From positions 257,269 through 321,268 of the forward strand of contig NZ_JAEAMR010000010.1 of assembly GCF_015999245.1 (NCBI RefSeq): a DNA stretch of 64,000 bases, in the 5' to 3' direction. The first letter of the stretch is position 1. Every line of letters begins with the position of its first letter. The translations under genes and the position numbers were made by a program. Positions 33,439 through 39,408 of the stretch are shown one piece after another. The stretch comes from Streptomyces sp. AV19 (lineage in GTDB: Bacteria; Actinomycetota; Actinomycetes; Streptomycetales; Streptomycetaceae). The notes below the pieces were generated by a model. The model saw only the letters and a program-made list of their open reading frames with translations. It was not told where the DNA came from and ran no database searches.

Positions 33439-35138
33439 CGCACACCCGCCGGGGCTGGTGCGCGCTCTTCCCACTCAGTGCCGGGAGCGCGCTCGACTGC
33501 CTCTAGCCATGCCTCGGAAGCGAGGGCAGCAAGCAGCGGTGGCCAAACGGTCTGTGCGCCGAGCGCTGCGGCGTGAATCGTCGCGCGCAGCGGGGCGGGA
33601 TTGATGAGTCCAAGGGAGGCCAGGCGCCCGTCAGCGAGTCTGAGCACGCGCCGCAGGTTGACACGCAGCCCGTGGTGGAAGTCCCCGACGAACACCCCCT
33701 TGGCGGCCCGCTTGCGGTGCGCCTCGGGCATTAGATCGGCGAACGTGTCGGCAAGCAGCGGCTTGTACCGGTGCGCCGAGTACCGCTGTTCAACGGGTGC
33801 AGAGATCACAGCGTCAAGGACTGCCCCGTCAAAGTACGGGTTGTGCAGCGCCAGGCCGAACGCGTCCGCGAGCTGGATTTCCGCGTACGCCGACCGTGCC
33901 GCGTTCCGGAGGGACGCGACGAAAGCCGTGTCCGGATCGGTGCCTGTGGGGGTGTTCACGTTCGGTACGGAGACGTTGAGCCACGGAGGGCGGGGCCGTA
34001 CCGAACGGCCGATGTGCGCCGCGTTGCCACGGAGGGCAGCAGCGATCAGCGGGCGCGGACTCTGCCGACGCAACCGCGCCCAGTCCATGGCGTCCCCGAG
34101 CATCCGCAACCAGTGCCCACGGCGCGCGAGACTCGCAAGGTGGGTCGGGGTAGGCAGGAAGAGGTTGTCTCCGCCGTCACCGGTCAGGTGGCAGACGGAA
34201 CCCGCGGCAGCCATCATCCGTAGCTGTTCCGAGAACATCGACCACACGGAAGTTGACGGAGCCGGCGCGTCTGTTACGGGCAATGCGAAATCGGTTGCGG
34301 TGAACGGCAGATGGTGCACACCGAGCGGGAAGAACGTATGGCGCAGGCCAGGCACGTTCAGTGCTCGGGCGTACTCCATATCTCCGCCGTTTGTGACACC
34401 CGTCGGGTGCAGCGTCACGCCAGTGATCGGCCCGTACTGTGCAGCGAGCACCGCCACGGTGGTTGAGTCCATGCCCGCTAGGTCCGTGGTCGCGGGCGCC
34501 CCTCCCACCCGCACGCGGACCCCCTCGCCGAGCGCGTGCCGGAGCGCTGCCGAAACCTCGTCGGGGGTTCGTTTCGCCGGCTTCCACCACGGGGCCAGCG
34601 ACGTTCCGCCCTCGGCGTCGAGCGTCAGCAGGTGTCCGGCGGGCACGGGTGTCACGCCCGACCACGCGCTACGGCCCGGAGCCGGCGTGTGCTTGTCGCG
34701 CAGGTACGCAGCAAGCCATTCGGGGTCCACGCTCCCGCCGACCAGCGGGGAGAGCGCGAGCGCGCTGGACCCCCACACCACACCGCCGGGGGTGTTCACC
34801 GTATAGAGGGGGGAGGCCCCTGCCGTGTCGGCGAGCACTTCCACAAAGCCTCGTACGCCCGTGCGCACCACCGTGTGCGAACCGGCCCACGAGCTGGCTA
34901 CCGTCGCCAGATCGGGGCACGATAAGGCACGGGCAAGATCGTGTTCCGAAGCGGAGCACGGGCCGAGAACGGCGATCCGCGCGTTGCCGAGTTCCACGGT
35001 TCGTACGTGCTTCGCTTCCCAGACGCCAAAGACCCACAGCGTCGGATCACTCCAGATCAAGCGCGTGCCCACGGGGATCGCAGTGGGTCGGCTGCCTGGT
35101 GCGCATCCGCCGTACCAACGCGCTTTACGTTCTTCCAC
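33435..35138 (-). CDS. Lasso peptide cyclase (asparagine synthetase homologue)
   Basis: A 567-residue protein. Residues 1-185 resemble the glutaminase half of AsnB but have no Cys2, so no ammonia is released from glutamine, as in lasso cyclases. The synthetase half has the ATP pyrophosphatase motif DLAGMDSTT (219-227), one residue shorter than the usual SGGxDS, and later HLTGDGGDNLFLP and PYFDGAVLDAV. It would adenylate Glu8 of the core and close the Gly1-Glu8 macrolactam. It is 78 bases behind the precursor gene, separated by a hairpin, and overlaps the B gene by four bases. Confidence 0.9.
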   Translation of the reverse strand: MEERKARWYGGCAPGSRPTAIPVGTRLIWSDPTLWVFGVWEAKHVRTVELGNARIAVLGPCSASEHDLARALSCPDLATVASSWAGSHTVVRTGVRGFVEVLADTAGASPLYTVNTPGGVVWGSSALALSPLVGGSVDPEWLAAYLRDKHTPAPGRSAWSGVTPVPAGHLLTLDAEGGTSLAPWWKPAKRTPDEVSAALRHALGEGVRVRVGGAPATTDLAGMDSTTVAVLAAQYGPITGVTLHPTGVTNGGDMEYARALNVPGLRHTFFPLGVHHLPFTATDFALPVTDAPAPSTSVWSMFSEQLRMMAAAGSVCHLTGDGGDNLFLPTPTHLASLARRGHWLRMLGDAMDWARLRRQSPRPLIAAALRGNAAHIGRSVRPRPPWLNVSVPNVNTPTGTDPDTAFVASLRNAARSAYAEIQLADAFGLALHNPYFDGAVLDAVISAPVEQRYSAHRYKPLLADTFADLMPEAHRKRAAKGVFVGDFHHGLRVNLRRVLRLADGRLASLGLINPAPLRATIHAAALGAQTVWPPLLAALASEAWLEAVERAPGTEWEERAPAPAGVR

Positions 35139-35170
35139 CTCGTCACCTCTTCCACCGCCAGGAATCGGAA

Positions 35171-35204
35171 CGGCCCCCGTGGGGATTTCTCCTGCCGGGG
35201 GCCG
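35171..35204 (-). terminator. Hairpin between lasso precursor and cyclase genes
   Basis: Arms cggcccccg (35171-35179) and cgggggccg (35196-35204) pair perfectly over nine bases with a 16-base loop. It starts 13 bases after the precursor stop. No T-run follows. Position and strength suggest an attenuator or mRNA-protecting stem that keeps the precursor message in excess over the enzyme message. Confidence 0.7.
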
Positions 35205-35216
35205 CCACTACTTCGA

Positions 35217-35363
35217 TCAGTCGTACGGGTCCTGCTTCGACTCGGTGCTGTCCTTGTCGCTACCGCGCGTCAGCGTGGCAGCGTCGCCCAGGACGATGAC
35301 CGACGGAACGGCAAGGGGATCAGCGTCCTTTGCCGTGTCCGCTGCGGTGTGCTGCTGCGACAT
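35217..35363 (-). CDS. Lasso peptide precursor, albusnodin-like
   Basis: A 48-residue precursor. The ATG has a strong AGGAGG site eight bases upstream. The leader fits the lasso rule YxxPxLxxxGxxxxxT with Pro20, Val22, Gly26 and Thr32, although Leu17 replaces Tyr. Thr32 is then the penultimate leader residue, cleavage falls after Arg33, and the core is GSDKDSTESKQDPYD. Gly1 and Glu8 can form an eight-residue ring. Glu8, Lys10 and Tyr14 align with albusnodin (recalled core GQGGGQSEDKRRAYNC). The core is very polar and has no bulky plug except Tyr14. The gene is too short for most gene finders. Confidence 0.85.
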   Translation of the reverse strand: MSQQHTAADTAKDADPLAVPSVIVLGDAATLTRGSDKDSTESKQDPYD

Positions 35364-35605
35364 GCGTCGTTCCTCCTCTCCACATCAGACGGGGCAAGAT
35401 GACCCCTTGCACGGTGGAAGGTCCCAACGTCGCGCACAAGGGGAAGACCAGTCAGGGCGTACGGATGCGGCCGGGCGGGGGTGGTTCCCGTCCCGCCGAG
35501 GGTTCGTCGTCACCCGGCGGGGCGGAGTCTTGGGCCCTTCCGGCTCCCCGTGTAGTCGGAAGGGGTGCCCGGCCGGCCACGCAGGGGGCGACGACCGGCC
35601 GGGCT
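35364..35605. other. Leader region of lasso operon
   Basis: These 242 bases have no supported gene. They separate the lasso precursor from a leftward series of three small genes. The lasso promoter should be here, but no clear -35/-10 pair could be picked out. The only firm element is the GAGAGGAGG ribosome site at its left end. Confidence 0.4.
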
Positions 35606-35935
35606 CTAGGGGGTGATCGGTACTTTGCGGACGAGCATCCACTCACCGTCGTCATCCACGACCACATCACCGGCCTTGACCTCGTAGCCGACCCCGGTCC
35701 CCTGGTGCCCCGGGGATGCCTGAGACGCAATCAAGACTCCGTGGTCGTCCCCGAGGTGGTCTGTCAACCTCCGCAGGCCGGTAGCGGCTGCCCTGCCGTC
35801 TCCGAGGAACAGGGCTGTCGCGATGACCTCGGCACGTGCGCGGCACACGTGGCAGCCCTGAACGAGTGGAGGGAAGGCCACAAGACGCCCGCTCTCCGGC
35901 TCGTCCCTGGGCTCGTCGCTCGTCCGGGTGGTCAC
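35606..35935 (-). CDS. Small accessory protein, unknown
   Basis: A 109-residue protein. The amino part has CHVCRARAEVIATALFLGDGRAA, with a Cys-x2-Cys pair. Then come HLGDDHGVLIA and a carboxy part of about 30 residues, VGYEVKAGDVVVDDDGEWMLVRKV, which looks like a small beta barrel. The GTG start overlaps the stop of the next upstream gene. It belongs to a three-gene leftward set typical of regions around DUF5753 regulators in Streptomyces. No function is assigned. Confidence 0.68.
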   Translation of the reverse strand: MTTRTSDEPRDEPESGRLVAFPPLVQGCHVCRARAEVIATALFLGDGRAAATGLRRLTDHLGDDHGVLIASQASPGHQGTGVGYEVKAGDVVVDDDGEWMLVRKVPITP

Positions 35936-36117
35936 CGCGCCCCCGGGTGCTGCCGCTCGTGGTGCTTGACGAACCCGTCGGCGAACTTGTCGGCCGACCC
36001 CCTGTCACCCCGCTTCCATGCCGCCCGCCGTGCGCTGTCGAGACGGACGCAGATGGCGCAGCCCTTGACCGGGGCCGGCATGGCCGGGGGTCCGCTGCTG
36101 TGCGGCAGAGGGATCAC
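35932..36117 (-). CDS. Small Cys/His protein, unknown
   Basis: A 61-residue protein from GTG 36117 (overlapping the upstream stop). It contains KGCAICVRLDSARRAAWKRGD and FVKHHERQH, a possible zinc-binding CxxC...HxxxH arrangement. Its amino part resembles that of the 109-residue protein that follows, with C-x2-C near an arginine-rich helix. Function is unknown. Confidence 0.66.
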   Translation of the reverse strand: MIPLPHSSGPPAMPAPVKGCAICVRLDSARRAAWKRGDRGSADKFADGFVKHHERQHPGAR

Positions 36118-36290
36118 GGCTCCTCCCTCGTCGGGAGTCCGATGGCCCGCCGGTCGTCGTCCGTCGCATCGCGCAACCGGTGCTTGGGGCAGGTCCACTC
36201 CTGGCCGTCCGCGCCGTGCAGCCGCATCCTGACCCTACGATCAAGGTCTTCAACGACCGTTCCCACCTGGCCCGTCTCGACGTCCCTCAT
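36114..36290 (-). CDS. Small conserved Streptomyces protein
   Basis: A 58-residue protein from ATG 36290 (MRDVETGQVGTVVEDLDRR). It resembles small beta-rich proteins often found beside XRE-DUF5753 genes in Streptomyces, with the pattern D-x4-V/T-G-x-V-G-x-V-x10-L-x2-P-x-G-x2-W. The open frame continues to 36395 without support. It starts the leftward group 36290-35606 and is divergent from the XRE regulator. Confidence 0.66.
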   Translation of the reverse strand: MRDVETGQVGTVVEDLDRRVRMRLHGADGQEWTCPKHRLRDATDDDRRAIGLPTREEP

Positions 36291-36459
36291 CAACCTACCC
36301 TGCCTATACGCCACTTGTTCGAGGCCCTTCTCGACTCCACTTCGGCAACTCTCCTGTGCACTACGAGAGTTGCCCGTGAAGCCGCACCGCAGCAATGCTT
36401 CTACTGTGTCAGTGACCTACTGACACAAAAGATGATCAAGACGCGTGAGAGGGGGGACC

Positions 36460-37410
36460 ATGGCTCGTCGCAACGCGGGTTCGGGGTCGGTCGCCACAGC
36501 ACCCGAAACCTTCGGGGAGTTACTCAAGCACTACCGAGAGGCGGCCGGACTCACACAAGCACGTCTTGCCAAAAGGCTATTGTGTGAACGTTCAGTGCTT
36601 GCCCGTATCGAAGCGGGCAAGCGTCCACCATCAGAGGACGTTGTAAGAGCGTGTGATCGTGAACTCGGCACCGGTGGAGCCCTTCTGAAGCTCTGGCGCC
36701 GCATCGACTGGTACCCCGATGTGGAGCACCCCGATTGGTTTAATCGTCGGGCTGAGATGGACGCCGAAGCTGAGTCGCTACATGAGTATCAGAATCAGGT
36801 CATGCCGGGATTGCTGCAAACCGAGGACTATGCGCGCGCCTTGTTCTCACACCGAGGAGCTGAGACCGACCTAGACGTCGTAGAGAGACTTGTCCGCGCC
36901 CGATTAAGTAGACAACAGCGGTTCCTCCGCTCTGGTGGGCCGTTGCTGGTCGTCGTGCTGGATGAGAGCACAATCCGCAACGTGGTGGAGAGCCATAGGG
37001 TCATGCACGGACAGTGCTCCCACCTGTTGACTGTGGGAAAACGTCCCAACGTTCGCATTCAGGTGGCCCCTTCATGGGATGGAAGCCTCATACGCCCCAA
37101 AGCTTCCATGTCCATTATCAAGCTCCCCGATGGGCATGAATGGGTCTACACGGAGTCCCTGGATCGTGGGCACTTCAGTGATGATCCGGCAGTCGTCGCC
37201 CGCCATGTCCGCACCTATGATGTGCTCAGAGCTGACTGTCTGTCGGCTACAGAGTCGGCTGCGTTCATCAGTGAGGCAATGGAGAGGTACGGGCGAGATG
37301 AAGACCGAAGTGGGCGCGGCTCGTTGGACCAAGAGCAGCTACAGCGACCGAGACGGCGGCAACTGTATCGAAGTCGCCCGCGAATTCCCCGGCAGCATCC
37401 CCGTCCGTGA
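36460..37410 (+). CDS. XRE-family regulator with DUF5753 domain
   Basis: A 316-residue protein. The HTH lies at residues 13-70 (FGELLKHYREAAGLTQARLAKRLLC and RSVLARIEAGKRPPSEDVV). The DUF5753 domain runs from about 95 to 275 (MPGLLQTEDYARALF, RLSRQQRFL, LLVVVLDESTIRN). ATG 36460 after GAGAGGGGGG is chosen. The last 35 residues read through the start of the DUF397 gene in another frame, an unusual extension. The gene is less GC-rich than its neighbours, suggesting separate origin. Such pairs act as host-type regulators of development or secondary metabolism. Confidence 0.88.
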   Translation: MARRNAGSGSVATAPETFGELLKHYREAAGLTQARLAKRLLCERSVLARIEAGKRPPSEDVVRACDRELGTGGALLKLWRRIDWYPDVEHPDWFNRRAEMDAEAESLHEYQNQVMPGLLQTEDYARALFSHRGAETDLDVVERLVRARLSRQQRFLRSGGPLLVVVLDESTIRNVVESHRVMHGQCSHLLTVGKRPNVRIQVAPSWDGSLIRPKASMSIIKLPDGHEWVYTESLDRGHFSDDPAVVARHVRTYDVLRADCLSATESAAFISEAMERYGRDEDRSGRGSLDQEQLQRPRRRQLYRSRPRIPRQHPRP

Positions 37411-37504
37411 CAGCAAGCGCCCACATGGCCCGACGTTGAGCATTCCCGCCGAGGCGTTCGCTCACTTCACAATGACCCTCCGTCGAGGAACCCTGAACGA
37501 CTGA
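37298..37504 (+). CDS. DUF397 family protein, partner of XRE regulator
   Basis: A 68-residue DUF397 protein with the family core WTKSSYSDRDGGNCIEVA followed by IPVRDSKRPHGPTLSIP. These are normally encoded directly after an XRE-DUF5753 gene and antagonise or bind it. Here the two genes overlap by 113 bases instead of the usual few, because the regulator frame lacks its normal stop. It is intact. Confidence 0.88.
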   Translation: MKTEVGAARWTKSSYSDRDGGNCIEVAREFPGSIPVRDSKRPHGPTLSIPAEAFAHFTMTLRRGTLND

Positions 37505-37532
37505 CGGAAAGCCAACCGTCCCGACCGACCGG

Positions 37533-37564
37533 GCCCCGCTCACCAACTCCTCGGTGGGCGGGGC
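37533..37564. terminator. Bidirectional hairpin after DUF397
   Basis: Arms gccccgctcacc (37533-37544) and ggtgggcggggc (37553-37564) pair over 12 positions with one wobble pair and an eight-base loop. It lies between the convergent DUF397 gene and the leftward 127-residue protein gene. Confidence 0.65.
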
Positions 37565-37576
37565 TTCGTCGTGCGT

Positions 37577-37960
37577 TCACGCCGCCAGGAGCGCCGGACC
37601 GTCCGCGCCGGTCCCCGGGAAGACGCGGCCGAACTCACAGGCCAACGTCACCTCATCAACGGGCTCCCACGACCCGCAGTCGTACATGGTCCACTCCACA
37701 GAGGCGACCCAGAGGTTCGTCCGGCGGTCGCGCGCCCAGAGACGGAACCGGCTGTGCCGGCGCTTCTTCATCAGGTTTGCGATCACGATCCCCTCTGATG
37801 CGAGCACCGCGCGAACGTCGTCGCACGAGCGGACGATGGGCGCCCCGAGGATCTGACTCAGGTCCCGGCAGGGCGCCCAGCGGCCCATTTCGTCAGCGGG
37901 CATAGGTACTTCGACGGTCGTCTCAATACGGCTACGGCACTCCTGGCTGTGAGCGTTCAT
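37577..37960 (-). CDS. Phage or accessory protein, unknown
   Basis: A 127-residue protein with mixed alpha/beta character. It contains DDVRAVLASEGIVIANLMKKRRHSRF and, after it, a beta-rich part ending in WTMYDCGSWEPVDEVTLACEFG. No motif was recognised. The start ATG at 37960 is preceded by tgagct and no strong ribosome site. It is the leftmost-directed gene before the sigma-like module. Confidence 0.6.
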   Translation of the reverse strand: MNAHSQECRSRIETTVEVPMPADEMGRWAPCRDLSQILGAPIVRSCDDVRAVLASEGIVIANLMKKRRHSRFRLWARDRRTNLWVASVEWTMYDCGSWEPVDEVTLACEFGRVFPGTGADGPALLAA

Positions 37961-38031
37961 GAGCTCACAGTAGTACGCACGTTCGAATAATCAAGACTTT
38001 TTTGGCTGGAACTACCCGCCCTCTTGGCGCG

Positions 38032-38226
38032 TCATCTGCTAGACACCCTTTTCCGCGTTTCGACGCTTCGGGCGTAACCGGACAGCAGGGGCAGCACCAG
38101 GCCGACCGGGCGAACCACCGTGGCGACCGTCCGGCCCGCGGCGTCTCGAACATGGATATCCACGAGGCCCCCGCAACCGATCCGGCTGACCACGACCGCG
38201 CCACCGTCGCGGGTCGGGATCACCAC
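38032..38226 (-). CDS. Small phage protein behind sigma-like factor
   Basis: A 64-residue protein from GTG 38226, overlapping the end of the sigma-like gene by seven bases. It has a beta-rich core (GGAVVVSRIGCGGLVDIHVRDAAGRTVATVVRP) and a basic end. It could be a regulator or partner of the sigma-like factor by position only. Confidence 0.55.
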   Translation of the reverse strand: MVIPTRDGGAVVVSRIGCGGLVDIHVRDAAGRTVATVVRPVGLVLPLLSGYARSVETRKRVSSR

Positions 38227-39032
38227 GTCTGCGCCCCCGCGAGGTACAGGGTGCAGAAACGTTTCTGCGCCTTACAGCGAGCCTCGTGCACCTGCTTCGG
38301 CGTGATGCCCATGTCCGTGGCCAGCTCCGCGTCCGACCCGTGCTCGCCGTAGTCCCACACCGGCGTGATGCCGTAGTCCGCCTTGAGGATGTGGCGCTGC
38401 CGTTCACTCAACAGCCCCAAGGCGTGGTGGACTTGCTCCCGGATGGCCCGGCGGCGGGCCGGCTCATAGTCGGTGGCGTCGAGCAGTTCGGTGGGTAGGC
38501 CGGTCTGGCTGGCGACGACGTCTCCGAGCGTGATTTCGTCGCCGTACAGGTCGTGATTCAGGGGCCGGTCAAGGGAGTCCACGCCGAGCCAGGACAGCAG
38601 TGCGGCGTAGGCGTGCGCGGGGCTCATCTTCCTCGGGCCCATTTCTTCGGTGCTCGCAGCGCGGGCGGCGTCGTACGGGTCGCCCTTCGCGAGGACGAGC
38701 GCCTTTTCAAAGTCCTTTGCTGCGGCGGGGGTTACTCCGGGGCGGGTCGCCTTCCAGCGCTGGTCCCGCATCGTGGAGTGCAACTCACGGTCTATGTAGG
38801 CCATGAATTGGGCGCCGGTTTCACCGTCGAACTTTCCGAGGTATTCCCACACGGTGATTCGGCCGGCTTGCGCCAGGTCCTCGGCCAAGTTGTAATCAGT
38901 GCTGCTCGCGTAGGTGGCGTAGTCACGGGCCCGCTGCATGATGAGTGATTCCGTCTCGGCTATTACTGCGCTCACTGCGCTGATTTCGTTCCGCTTGGCA
39001 GCTGCAAGTATGTCCGCAGACAAGTGCGTCAT
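38220..39032 (-). CDS. Phage-encoded sigma-70-like factor
   Basis: A 270-residue protein. The amino half looks like sigma region 2 (YNLAEDLAQAGRITVWEYLGKFD, with GAQFMAYIDRELHSTMRDQRW). The carboxy part looks like region 4 (LGLLSERQRHILKADYGI, SDAELATDMGITPKQVHEAR). The middle 80 residues do not resemble region 3. It could steer host RNA polymerase to phage promoters, or it may be a replication or packaging regulator that borrowed these folds. It is the first gene after a 376-base non-coding gap. Confidence 0.72.
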   Translation of the reverse strand: MTHLSADILAAAKRNEISAVSAVIAETESLIMQRARDYATYASSTDYNLAEDLAQAGRITVWEYLGKFDGETGAQFMAYIDRELHSTMRDQRWKATRPGVTPAAAKDFEKALVLAKGDPYDAARAASTEEMGPRKMSPAHAYAALLSWLGVDSLDRPLNHDLYGDEITLGDVVASQTGLPTELLDATDYEPARRRAIREQVHHALGLLSERQRHILKADYGITPVWDYGEHGSDAELATDMGITPKQVHEARCKAQKRFCTLYLAGAQTW

Positions 39033-39408
39033 TGAGCATCGCTCCGTTATCCGGGTGGCTTTGCTCCTTGTGGGGAGCAGGGCTTGCCCGGAACGGGGCG
39101 TGCGCAGATCAAGAAATGCGCGTCAGTCGCTCGTGCGTGCGTCTGGAATGGGGCATGAAAATGCCCCGTCCCGGGACGCAGGGACGGGGCTTGCGCACGC
39201 CTTATCTCTGCGTGCTGCTGAAATTAAGAAATTGGCCGATCTCGACATATGGGGCGGAAGGGTGGCCAGGTAACCTATACAGACGCAAAAAGACCGACTT
39301 CGCTACCGATTCGCGACCAGAACGACAGGGTTTGCTCTCTTTCCTGCGAGTCTTGTGATCAAAATGTGAAGGGGTGGTGTACAACCTTTTCGCTGGTTGC
39401 GCTGTGAT
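39033..39408. promoter_or_regulatory. Non-coding gap with two overlapping hairpins
   Basis: No gene is supported in 376 bases. Hairpin one has arms ggggcat (39150-39156) and atgcccc (39161-39167) with a gaaa loop. Hairpin two has arms ccccgtccc (39164-39172) and gggacgggg (39181-39189). They share bases 39164-39167, so only one can form at a time. On the leftward message hairpin two is met first and is followed by cattttc. The region is AT-richer than average. It should hold the DNA polymerase terminator and the sigma-gene promoter, and may be a regulatory switch. Confidence 0.55.

Noticed and set aside
34439..35299. Rightward open frame of 286 codons opposite the lasso cyclase
   Set aside because: Basic, Pro/Ser-rich shadow. 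The cyclase on the other strand is clearly the real gene.
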